From the NCBI GenBank assembly GCA_964022665.1, contig CAXIDF010000014.1, forward strand, positions 1 through 64,000: 64,000 nucleotides of DNA, written 5' to 3'. Origin of the DNA: Haliea sp964022665. GTDB lineage: Bacteria > Pseudomonadota > Gammaproteobacteria > Pseudomonadales > Halieaceae. The notes beneath the pieces are model-generated. The model had not been told where the DNA came from. It saw only the letters and a list, made by a program, of their open reading frames with translations, and searched no databases. Position numbers and translations under genes: made by a program. Below are positions 25,360 to 32,400 of this stretch, piece after piece (within the stretch, counting starts at the first letter, position 1; each line of letters begins with the position of its first letter).

Positions 25360-26226
25360 TCAGGCACCGCAATACACCCGCAGGACCTCGATGCGCTCAT
25401 GCCCGAGCTCGCGGCTGATCTGCTGTCGCACCTGCTGGTCCCGCTGTCGTTCAGCCGGCGACAGGGTCGCGACGGACGGACCACCCGCAGCGGGTGCCAG
25501 TCGCCCGGTCAGGGTCGCATAGCGTTCCTGGGCGTAGGCATGGCGCAGACCATGCATCCGGCTCAGCCCCGCGTTCGCGGTATGGCGTTCATAGACCCGC
25601 AGCTGTTGGCGGTAATCGCGATCCACGGGAATCAGGGACCCCCGCCCCACCAGCTGGTGGGCGCGGGTGAGCAGTTCCCGTTGTGCGGGGCTCAGGATCG
25701 GAATCATCCGCGCCTTGCCGCCTTTGGTCCAGCTGGCTTTCAGAAACAAATGATCACCACGATCCGCGTAGTGCGGCTGGAACTTAATCGCTTCTTCCCG
25801 TCGCAGGCCGAAGGCGCGCTGCAGCTCCAAGCTCATGCGCACATGCGGGTCACGCACCCGGTCCAGTGCCTGACTTCCCAGCTGGCGGGCCTTCGAAACA
25901 CCGGTGACCAGCTGGCGGTCCGGAATCCCGTAATGATCGTTGCTGTGGGCAATCACGCTGGGCTTGTTCACTTTCTCGGCCCACCAGCGCAGCGCCGACA
26001 TGCGGTTCTTGATCGTACCGATGGCCAGCGCCTCGGCCTGCCAGCGGGCAACTAGTGCATCAATGTGCTTGGGTTTTAGCGACTGTGCGCTCATCCTCCG
26101 GTACCCCAGGAGGTGCAGCTGGTCCGCGATCAGCGTCAGTGTGCGCTCCCGGTTGTGGCGGGTGGCGTAGCTGCCATCGTGATTGCGCTGGCAGAGTTGT
26201 TTGAGTTGGTAGTTCAGGTTTTTCAC
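25360..26226 (-). CDS. Tyrosine recombinase (integrase domain protein) inside the ICE
   Basis: 288 residues. N-terminal SAM-like core-binding domain (about 1-100) and a catalytic domain with the conserved residues visible: R142/R143 in GLRREEA, a Lys near 168-171 (TKGGKAR), HGLRHAY (H225, R228), H276 and Y285 (RVYCGA). All catalytic positions are present, so it may be an active recombinase. This kind of integrase-domain protein often sits next to PilL in such ICEs and is distinct from the end-located P4-type integrase at 46273-47577. Its role may be resolution or regulation rather than integration. Confidence 0.8.
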   Translation of the reverse strand: MKNLNYQLKQLCQRNHDGSYATRHNRERTLTLIADQLHLLGYRRMSAQSLKPKHIDALVARWQAEALAIGTIKNRMSALRWWAEKVNKPSVIAHSNDHYGIPDRQLVTGVSKARQLGSQALDRVRDPHVRMSLELQRAFGLRREEAIKFQPHYADRGDHLFLKASWTKGGKARMIPILSPAQRELLTRAHQLVGRGSLIPVDRDYRQQLRVYERHTANAGLSRMHGLRHAYAQERYATLTGRLAPAAGGPSVATLSPAERQRDQQVRQQISRELGHERIEVLRVYCGA

Positions 26227-26356
26227 GGTGTTTACCTATCTCGGTTAGTGTTTCTGATCAAGCGGAGGCGCTAACCCACCGCATCCGGATACCGGCATGG
26301 ATCACGGGACACCACTCCCTTACAACCTGAAAGCGCCTGTAAACAGGCTACACAAC

Positions 26357-26376
26357 CGATCTCCTGGGGGAGATCG
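26357..26376. promoter_or_regulatory. Perfect 8-bp hairpin with a TGGG loop
   Basis: CGATCTCC, four-base loop TGGG, then GGAGATCG. It lies about 130 bases upstream of the integrase start, in what should be its 5' leader. Read on the minus strand, an AGGA lies at the loop-stem border, the kind of context that CsrA proteins bind. Confidence 0.5.
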
Positions 26377-26669
26377 CTGTCGTGTACACACACGTGGCCC
26401 CAGGGGGCCGACTGATAACGGGTGTGACATAAACACCTCCTTTGAGTTGAGCGACGACTGTCGCGATGTGGATGAAAACCGCTGCCCTGACGGTTCCCAG
26501 GCCAGGCCTGGAGAACGCGTCCGAGACGACGAGGATGGTTTGACGGAAGCACCGACCGGAGCCGATGGGATGGAGAATGGACTGACGACCCTGAGGTCGG
26601 TGCGCCGGTTGCAGTCCTGGGCGCACGGGCCCGTTGTGACCGAACGGTCGAGGGCGGGCCCCCTCTGTG

Positions 26670-26696
26670 CCACTGATCCGCAGTGGCCACGGGTTA
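26670..26696. repeat. Repeated hairpin motif, copy A
   Basis: CCACTG, five bases, CAGTGG, followed by CCACGGGTTA. The same motif with a six-base loop occurs at 29845-29872 in the same orientation. Both copies lie in non-coding DNA upstream of minus-strand ICE genes, so a shared regulator site is plausible. Confidence 0.55.
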
Positions 26697-26785
26697 ATCC
26701 TGTCTACTGTGGGTATTTTAGGAACCCGTCACGCGCTTGTCCTGCCGAAAATCGGTCTCGGGGCGGCGTCCTTTCTGGGCTCGGA

Positions 26786-26826
26786 GCCCTCGTCACTACC
26801 CCGCTACGCTCGCTAGTGACGAGGGC
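26786..26826. repeat. 13-bp perfect inverted repeat, 15-base spacer
   Basis: GCCCTCGTCACTA is followed after 15 bases by its exact complement TAGTGACGAGGGC. No T-run follows on either strand, so it is not a standard terminator. It is about 150 bases upstream of the HigB-like gene. Candidate protein-binding site, or an arm of a transfer or recombination site. Confidence 0.6.
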
Positions 26827-26975
26827 GAGTCAGGCACCTTGGCGATGCATTGCACAGCAATACCCGGTCTCAGGATGGATCTGTGCGCCACTACGCGGGA
26901 CTTTCAGGCTACGGTGAGTCCCCACCCGAACTTTGTATCTATACGCAGCAAGCGTATGGTTGCTGCGGGTGCGCG

Positions 26976-27305
26976 GTGTTGACGGCACTGGTCAGTTGCG
27001 AAAGCCATCGCCGCGCGTATCTGTCCGACGATGAGTACCGGGCTTTGCAGCAGGCGCTGATGGGCAATCCCCGGGCGGGTCCAGTCATCCAGGTCGCGGG
27101 CGGGTTGCGCACGCTTCGCTGGAGCGATCCGGGGCGTGGTAGGGGCAAGCGTGGCGGTGTGCGGGTCATCTACTACTGGTTTAGCGAAGGCGCGCAGTTC
27201 TGGCTGTTCACGATCTATGGCAAGGATGTCGCCGACGATTTGACGAGCCAGCAGAAGTTGGTATTAAAGGAGATGCTGAGACATGAAAAAGCGCAACGTA
27301 TTTGA
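26976..27305 (+). CDS. higB: HigB/RelE-type toxin
   Basis: About 109 residues from a GTG (or TTG three bases later); an upstream in-frame extension lacks family similarity. The core YLSDDEYRALQQALMGNP, GGLRTLRW, RGKRGGVRVIYYW and FTIYGKDVADDLT matches the HigB/RelE superfamily of mRNA interferases (or NadS-associated toxins). It overlaps the antitoxin gene by 23 bases and is transcribed opposite to its ICE neighbours. It probably stabilises the element. The start region is poorly defined, so expression needs confirmation. Confidence 0.75.
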   Translation: MLTALVSCESHRRAYLSDDEYRALQQALMGNPRAGPVIQVAGGLRTLRWSDPGRGRGKRGGVRVIYYWFSEGAQFWLFTIYGKDVADDLTSQQKLVLKEMLRHEKAQRI

Positions 27306-27702
27306 CGAACTCGTCCAGGACTTCGATGACCTGCAGGCGGAGCGTGAAGCCAAGATCACCCTGAAATCGGCCACGCTTGAAGCCCCCCAGCCGATCGCCA
27401 TCAGCGCGCACCAGATCACGGCATTGCGCGAACGCCTCAACTATTCCCAAGGCGTGCTTGCGGCGCTGCTGCGCACCAACGTCAGCACCCTGCGCAACTG
27501 GGAGCAGGACCGCGCCAGGCCAAATGCCCGGGCCGCGCTGCTGCTGAAACTGGTGGAGTCGGCGCCGGAGGATATCTTGGGCAAACTGTCCGCGCTGGGA
27601 GAGAAGAAACCGCGGACGGCGTCCAAGGCTGCGCCAGTGAAGCGACGCGCTCAACGGGACGCGCCCGCGAAAAAGGCGGCCAACAAACGGGCCGTCGCCT
27701 GA
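27283..27702 (+). CDS. higA: XRE-family antitoxin (HigA/NadS-like)
   Basis: 139 residues with a helix-turn-helix around residues 43-80 (TALRERLNYSQGVLAALLRTNVSTLRNWE split over two helices), preceded by an Asp/Glu-rich N-terminus and followed by a Lys/Ala/Arg-rich tail. Second gene of the toxin-antitoxin pair and probably the autorepressor of the operon. The basic tail of about 35 residues (KKPRTASKAAPVKRRA onwards) is longer than in typical HigA and may add DNA affinity. Confidence 0.8.
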   Translation: MKKRNVFDELVQDFDDLQAEREAKITLKSATLEAPQPIAISAHQITALRERLNYSQGVLAALLRTNVSTLRNWEQDRARPNARAALLLKLVESAPEDILGKLSALGEKKPRTASKAAPVKRRAQRDAPAKKAANKRAVA

Positions 27703-27788
27703 TATTCGCGACCAGCCCAATACGCACCCTGCCCCGCCAGCCCGAGAGTTGGGTTTTAACGGCCCACCCTCGGACTCCTACGATTTGC

Positions 27789-27989
27789 CTATGGGAGCTG
27801 TTTGCGCCTTTGCAGGGTCGAGATCTCAGCCCTTGCCAGACGTTCGGCCAGCTCCTGTCTCAGGATGGTGATGTCACTGGGGGCGGTCAGCCCCAGCCGG
27901 ACCTGTTGACCTTCAACCCCCAACACCTCGATGACGATATCATCACCGATGAGCAGGGTCTGGCTGGGCAATCGGGTAAGTATCAGCAT
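27789..27989 (-). CDS. csrA: CsrA-family RNA-binding regulator
   Basis: 66 residues beginning MLILTRLPSQTLLIGDDIVI, the CsrA fold; the RNA-contacting L4/R6 region and the Arg of ITILRQELAERL (equivalent of R44) are kept, so GGA-binding ability is likely. Ribosome-binding site GGAGGA six bases before the ATG. It is a mobile-element copy, distinct from the host gene: the surrounding genes are all ICE maintenance genes. It may control ICE transcripts or rewire host behaviour on transfer. Confidence 0.88.
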   Translation of the reverse strand: MLILTRLPSQTLLIGDDIVIEVLGVEGQQVRLGLTAPSDITILRQELAERLARAEISTLQRRKQLP

Positions 27990-28141
27990 CTGCATTCCTC
28001 CATGAATGGCTGTCAGCGCAGTGTAGCCGCTGAGCGCGCTCATGGCGGTGCCGGGGACACATATGATGAATTTTTTGGGAGGGGAAAAGGTGCCGCTTTT
28101 ACCCAAGCGGCCAGGGAGATCGTTGCTGGACGCAACGGTGA

Positions 28142-28570
28142 TTAATCCTCATGCGGTTGCAGGATCGTGATGACCGGTTCGCCCTGATCACCAGGGCCCA
28201 CGATCAGCTTCAGTGACACCTTGTCCGCGGTGGTGCTGACACCATCTCGCGGTACCCGGTAGAGGCTGAAGGACAGCCGGTCACCACCGCGGGCGCTGCC
28301 GCGTATGGCCATGACGGCCATCACCAGCACATCCCAGAGTCGGCCGGTTGGATCCTGGCCGATCTGGCGCTGATTATCCGCAACCTGCCACGCGACGCAG
28401 TCCTCCCAGACCGCGCGGGTCAGGGCCACCGGCCACTGAAAACCGGCCTCACTGGCCAGCGAACCCGCATCCACGAGTACGCCCTCCTGCAGCGCCTGAG
28501 CACGCGTATAGCGCACAATGACGGGACCAAAGATGTCGCTCAGTGACGACGGGGGTTGATTGTCTTTCAT
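28142..28570 (-). CDS. DUF6573 family ICE/plasmid protein
   Basis: 142 residues: IFGPVIVRYTRAQALQEGVLVDAGSLASEAGFQWPVALTRAVW (residues about 12-54, quoted in part as VIVRYTRAQALQEGVLVD) is the DUF6573 signature. Ribosome-binding site GGAGATGG before the ATG. Function unknown; the family is confined to plasmids and ICEs and is often near RadC-like genes, as here. Confidence 0.75.
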   Translation of the reverse strand: MKDNQPPSSLSDIFGPVIVRYTRAQALQEGVLVDAGSLASEAGFQWPVALTRAVWEDCVAWQVADNQRQIGQDPTGRLWDVLVMAVMAIRGSARGGDRLSFSLYRVPRDGVSTTADKVSLKLIVGPGDQGEPVITILQPHED

Positions 28571-28662
28571 ACGTCCATCTCCTTTGTAGTACAGAATGTC
28601 CGCAAGACAGACCTCCTTCCCCACGGGAAGCAGATCGCCTCCCGGGGGGTCGGTAGTGAGTG

Positions 28663-29178
28663 TTACAGCAGGCCGAGTTCCGCGAAGGACGTCGTGTCGC
28701 CATGGGTGACCACGATGTGGTCCAGCACCCGCACATCGATGAGTGCGAGTGCCGCCTGGAGACGTTCCGTAATCCGCCGATCCGCCTGACTGGGCTCGGC
28801 CACCCCGGAGGGGTGGTTGTGGTAAAAAACGGTCGCCGCCGCGTTGAGGATCAGCGCCTGCTGCACCACAATGCGGGGGTAGACCGCCGCGCCATCGATC
28901 GTGCCATGGAAGAGTTCCTTCACGGCGAGCACGCGATGGGCGTTGTCCAGAAACACACAGCCGAAGGCTTCGGCTGTGAAACCCGCCAGCCGTAACCGAA
29001 GGTAGTCACGGGTCTGTCGGGGACTGTGTAAAACCTCACCGGGCTGATGCCGCTCCTGCAGCACCGACAGGGCAAGGTCGACAAGTCGCTCCTGTTCGGT
29101 CGCGGTGAGTTGCTTGATATCAAGGGCCAGAACCCGGTTGGCCGCGCGGCGGGACCGGGTGGGGGCTGTTGTTGTCAT
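28663..29178 (-). CDS. radC: RadC/MPN (JAB) domain protein
   Basis: 171 residues from an ATG with GCAGGAGT upstream. The C-terminal MPN+ metalloprotease-like motif is intact: YHNHPSG followed by SQAD (H-x-H...S...D), with RDYLRLRLAG and FLDNAHRVLAVKELFHGTIDG before it. ICE-borne RadC-like proteins are very common beside replication genes; despite the name a DNA-repair role is not established. Member of a minus-strand operon with DUF3577 upstream and DUF6573 downstream. Confidence 0.85.
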   Translation of the reverse strand: MTTTAPTRSRRAANRVLALDIKQLTATEQERLVDLALSVLQERHQPGEVLHSPRQTRDYLRLRLAGFTAEAFGCVFLDNAHRVLAVKELFHGTIDGAAVYPRIVVQQALILNAAATVFYHNHPSGVAEPSQADRRITERLQAALALIDVRVLDHIVVTHGDTTSFAELGLL

Positions 29179-29281
29179 GGCTGACTCCTGCTTAAAAAAG
29201 ACGGAAATCAGCCCCGCGGGGAGCTGTATCCCCGCTGAGTTGGAAGGTGGACCTGATGACGACATCAGGTCCGGTAACGCC

Positions 29282-29686
29282 CTAGGAAGCGGCTTTTTGG
29301 GGTTTCAGAAAGGGCTGTCCGTCAACCTTGATCCAGTCGAACCGCAACAGCCGGGTTTTCAGGCGCACGCCGGGTTCTCCTGCGTGCTCACCCTGGTTGT
29401 AAATAAAAGGTGCCGGTTTCAGGTCACTGAGCAGAAAACCTGCCAGTACCCGGGACCCGGCCTCCACCAGAAACTGCAGCTGGGGGACCAGATCCTTGGC
29501 TTCCTCGCCCGCCACGATGCAGTCGAAATACGTGTGGCGGACCTTGTCGGCGGGGCCGTGCAGGGCGGTGAGTTCGACACTCCAGAAGGGCGAACCCTGT
29601 TCCGGGGTGACTTCACGCACCTTGTTGACATAACCCATGCCGTTCAGATGAAGATCGAAATACTTCGTTTTGCTGTCTTGAGACAT
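29282..29686 (-). CDS. STY4534-family ICE replication protein (DUF3577)
   Basis: 134 residues; YFDLHLNGMGYVNKVREVTP, FWSVELTALHGPADKVRHTYFD and PGVRLKTRLLRFDWIKVDG match DUF3577, a family of ICE and pathogenicity-island proteins linked to replication, probably an OB-fold ssDNA-binding relative. First gene of the DUF3577-RadC-DUF6573 transcript; its upstream region holds the repeated hairpin motif (29845-29872). Confidence 0.8.
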   Translation of the reverse strand: MSQDSKTKYFDLHLNGMGYVNKVREVTPEQGSPFWSVELTALHGPADKVRHTYFDCIVAGEEAKDLVPQLQFLVEAGSRVLAGFLLSDLKPAPFIYNQGEHAGEPGVRLKTRLLRFDWIKVDGQPFLKPQKAAS

Positions 29687-29844
29687 GACACATTCTCCGT
29701 TTGCGGGTTAACGCCGAAGAAAGCAGAAGCCCTGGCGGGATGCTTTCCCGACAGGGGGGGTTACTCCAGTTGCCTGGAAGCGTGGATTGGCGGCGCTGCC
29801 GTAGTACCGGTTGCACAATCCGTCGGTACCTCTGGTACTGCCTG

Positions 29845-29872
29845 CCACTGAATCCGCAGTGGCCACGGGTAA
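29845..29872. repeat. Repeated hairpin motif, copy B
   Basis: CCACTG, six bases, CAGTGG then CCACGGGT, nearly identical to 26670-26696. It lies about 160 bases upstream of the DUF3577 start on the minus strand. A second dyad, GTACCG and CGGTAC spaced by 14 bases, lies just to its left. Confidence 0.55.
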
Positions 29873-29888
29873 AGCCGATTTTTTAAGG

Positions 29889-31040
29889 CTAATTGCGGCT
29901 GACGGGTTCCTCGCAGACGTACTGCAGGTATTTCAGCATGCCGCGGGCATTGGCAAAGCCCGGGTGCTCGGCAATCCGCTGCTGCGGGAACCAGTCGGCC
30001 AGGTGCTCCGCAAGGGCTGCGCTGCCGCCGCCCACAAAGATCACCGTGTCCAGTTCTGCGCCCATGCCCAGCTGCCGTCGGGTTTCGGCATGGATCTGCA
30101 CGACCAGTTCGTGCTGGGCCGCCTTGACCAGGGCAGAGACATCGTGCGCCCTGCCGTGCAGGCGGACGCTGCCGGAAGACATCGCGGCGGCGAGAGTCTG
30201 TTCGCCCAGGGTTTCAAGATCAAACCGCTTCTGGATCTCCCGCGCCACCTGCGCCTGAACATCCAACAATCCCCGGGTCAGGGAGCCGGAGGAGCGGTGC
30301 ACGATGCCCTGGTTCTGCACCACCACGTAATCGGTGGTGCGGCCGCCGATATCCACAATCGCCATGGAGGCCTCCAGCAGGCGGGCGTCAAGCGCAACCC
30401 CCTCCGCGCGCTGCCGGATGACCTGGTCATACCAGGCCGCCAGCGCCTCGGGGATCACCTCGTGAAAGGCCACGGCCACCGGCAGCCGCTGGGTGGCATA
30501 CAGCCCACCCGTGGACACCGGCTGCACGGCAATTTTCAGGGACTCGCGTTTGAGACCGATCGCCTGTTCGCGCTTCTGGCCGTCCTTGAAATAAAAGGCG
30601 GACACCGGCAGGCCGGAGACCACGTGGACAGAGTGGCCGGCGAGCTTGGCCTCCTGGAAAGCGTGCTGGACGATGGCGCGGTGCAGTCCGGAGATCGGAT
30701 AACCGTCATAGCAGGTGGATTCGCCATCGATCTGGCCCACCGCATAGCGGGAGCCCTCGGTGTCGTACTCAAAAATCTGCTGCTGGGCGGCGTCCATCCA
30801 GGTAATCCCCGCCTGACCGATGCGGCCCCGGGAGGGAATGGCGATCAGGCGGCCGTCGGCCAGCGCCAGTTTGGTGTAGGCATAGCCATCGTCCAGACCC
30901 ACCTGAATCACCGTCATGTTGTCGTCGTGGTTGGCGGCACTCACCTCCTCCAGGGACGTGCCGACGTCGGGCTCGGCCGCAGTCTGCGGGGCAGGCAGCG
31001 GGGTCAGCTCCCGGGCGTTTTCAAGCTGACTGTTCTGCAT
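29889..31040 (-). CDS. parM: ParM/StbA-type actin-like partition ATPase
   Basis: 383 residues. After an N-terminal extension of about 45 residues comes an actin fold: VGLDDGYAYTKLAL (phosphate 1), VDIGGRTTDYVVV (phosphate 2) and FVGGGSAAL (adenosine site). It forms dynamic filaments that segregate the excised or replicating element. The neighbouring small gene upstream looks like its ParR-type adaptor, so a type II partition module is present in the ICE. Confidence 0.85.
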   Translation of the reverse strand: MQNSQLENARELTPLPAPQTAAEPDVGTSLEEVSAANHDDNMTVIQVGLDDGYAYTKLALADGRLIAIPSRGRIGQAGITWMDAAQQQIFEYDTEGSRYAVGQIDGESTCYDGYPISGLHRAIVQHAFQEAKLAGHSVHVVSGLPVSAFYFKDGQKREQAIGLKRESLKIAVQPVSTGGLYATQRLPVAVAFHEVIPEALAAWYDQVIRQRAEGVALDARLLEASMAIVDIGGRTTDYVVVQNQGIVHRSSGSLTRGLLDVQAQVAREIQKRFDLETLGEQTLAAAMSSGSVRLHGRAHDVSALVKAAQHELVVQIHAETRRQLGMGAELDTVIFVGGGSAALAEHLADWFPQQRIAEHPGFANARGMLKYLQYVCEEPVSRN

Positions 31041-31049
31041 GATCCGTCC

Positions 31050-31394
31050 TCATCCAATCAGTGTACGGAGACCCGCCAGGGGTTTGCCGCTCGGCGTACC
31101 GGCGGTGTGCGGGACGTAAATATCTTCTGGGGCAGCCCTCGGGGCCGCCTGGTCCGGGCGGGAAACTGGCGCGATGTGCAGGGGCACTGAGACCCGTGCG
31201 GGAGCGTCGGCCATCGCCTGACGCAGTCCCAGACATTCGCTGCGAAATCCCTGCAGCAACACCTGCCGGAGCCATTCCTGGCGACGGGCTGCGGGATTGC
31301 GGCGCAGTGCGGTGATCAGCAGCGCCTCCAGCGGAACCCGGGTATCGAGCACCACCGTCAGCCGCACCTGTGGACTGCGCGCGGGCCCGGCCAC
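31050..31394 (-). CDS. ParR/StbB-like partition adaptor
   Basis: 114 residues, GTG start. The N-terminal part RLTVVLDTRVPLEALLITAL and RRQEWLRQVLLQGF resembles a ribbon-helix-helix-like DNA-binding region; the rest is Pro/Ala-rich. Its place nine bases from ParM in the same transcript suggests it is the centromere-binding partner of ParM. Similarity is modest, so the call rests largely on position. Confidence 0.55.
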   Translation of the reverse strand: MAGPARSPQVRLTVVLDTRVPLEALLITALRRNPAARRQEWLRQVLLQGFRSECLGLRQAMADAPARVSVPLHIAPVSRPDQAAPRAAPEDIYVPHTAGTPSGKPLAGLRTLIG

Positions 31395-31403
31395 CGTCTG
31401 TAC

Positions 31404-32276
31404 TCACCGGGGACCATCCGAGGCCGCGGGTGCCACTGGCATCGACTCAGGGGCAACGCCCTCGAGCTGCTCAGCTGTGCCGGGTTCCAGCTGATCTTCG
31501 GTATTCGTGAGACTGCGTGGTTCAGCATCCGCCAACGGCGATACCCGTGACGGCGCATGGCCCGCGGTACGTTCACCGCTCAGGATGTCCAGCGGGAGCT
31601 CACCGAGGTGCGCTCGGGCCTGCTGGGCCCGCTGGGTGTTGTGGTGAACATCGGCGCGGTTGATGGCAAAGACGCGAAAGCCCTGGGGCAGGCTGAACAC
31701 GCCCCGCAGGCGGTGTGCACCCAGCGCAATCAGATCACCCATCTGACCGGAGGGGCAGGCCCCAACATGTTTCAGGGTCAGGCACTGGCAGACCAGGGCA
31801 TCGTACTCCCCCAACAGCTGCGCGGCGCGGTAGGCGTGGGGCGTGGCAAACTGCAGCATCAGGGTCTGGGGGCGGCGTGACTGTGAAATACCGACGCGGA
31901 ACCTGAAATTGTCCAGCGCCACGCCGTCCACCCGGACCCGCTGGGTGGCGAGGAACGCCTGCGCGGCAGCAATCGCCTCTTCCACCCGGACCAGCCACCA
32001 GTCGGCGTAAGGATCATCGTCCGCGGCGGCCTGCCAGAGAATGTTCATCTGCGACGCAAATCCCAGCAGGCCGGTGATCGCGGGCTTGTTGCCCTTGCGC
32101 ACCCGGCCTCGGATCAGGCGCTGAGCCTGGTCGGTGTGGATTTCCAGCCAGGCCTCACCGGTCAGGCGTCCTACCCGCCCCTGGCTGGCGATGGATGTAG
32201 CGGGTGTCGAGGACGCGTTGATGGTATTGAGTGGTTGGGCTGTCACGGCGGCTGACCTCTTCCGGATCGCGTTCAC
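31404..32276 (-). CDS. ICE protein, PFL_4669 family
   Basis: 290 residues; the core GRVGRLTGEAWLEIHTDQAQ, GLLGFASQMNILWQAAADDDPYADWWLVRVEEA (in part) and FATPHAYRAAQLLGEYD matches the PFL_4669 family, conserved in PFGI-1-class ICEs in the replication and partition block. Biochemical role unknown. The promoter should lie in the 125 bases upstream, where a terminator-like hairpin and a perfect palindrome are found. Confidence 0.85.
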   Translation of the reverse strand: MNAIRKRSAAVTAQPLNTINASSTPATSIASQGRVGRLTGEAWLEIHTDQAQRLIRGRVRKGNKPAITGLLGFASQMNILWQAAADDDPYADWWLVRVEEAIAAAQAFLATQRVRVDGVALDNFRFRVGISQSRRPQTLMLQFATPHAYRAAQLLGEYDALVCQCLTLKHVGACPSGQMGDLIALGAHRLRGVFSLPQGFRVFAINRADVHHNTQRAQQARAHLGELPLDILSGERTAGHAPSRVSPLADAEPRSLTNTEDQLEPGTAEQLEGVAPESMPVAPAASDGPR

Positions 32277-32319
32277 TGGCGGCTATGAACGCATCGAGGG
32301 CACCGTCGCAACAACAATA

Positions 32320-32344
32320 AACCCCGTCAGCGTCCGACGGGGTT
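32320..32344 (-). terminator. Terminator-like hairpin before the PFL_4669 gene
   Basis: AACCCCGTC, loop AGCGTCC, GACGGGGTT. On the minus strand it is followed by TTATTGTTGTTG, a weak U-rich tail. It lies downstream of the STY4528-type gene (stop at 32401) and 45 bases upstream of the PFL_4669 start, so it could end the replication transcript or attenuate the next one. Confidence 0.55.
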
Positions 32345-32365
32345 AGTGGTTACAGTGTAACCACT
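32345..32365. promoter_or_regulatory. Perfect 21-bp palindrome, likely operator
   Basis: AGTGGTTACA, central G, TGTAACCACT: ten bases perfectly mirrored on each side. It abuts the terminator-like hairpin in the short intergenic region between two ICE operon blocks. A dimeric repressor site is the simplest reading; AlpA, ParB or the ParR-like protein are candidate binders. Confidence 0.6.
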
Positions 32366-32400
32366 TTACTACGGTCAAGTTATCGAGAATCCGGTGGGAT

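Larger units (their letters stand above)
26227..26975. promoter_or_regulatory. 750-bp intergenic region rich in inverted repeats
   Basis: The longest non-coding stretch of the ICE, between the minus-strand integrase/PilL/TraD transcript and the plus-strand toxin gene. It contains at least three strong inverted repeats (annotated separately). A minus-strand TAAAAT -10-like hexamer lies upstream of the repeated motif near 26725. It must hold the promoter of the PilL-TraD transcript and probably of higBA; an origin of transfer is another possibility. Confidence 0.45.

Noticed and set aside
29811..31190. 459-codon plus-strand open frame antisense to ParM
   Set aside because: The minus strand encodes a clear actin-like ATPase; this is its antisense shadow.
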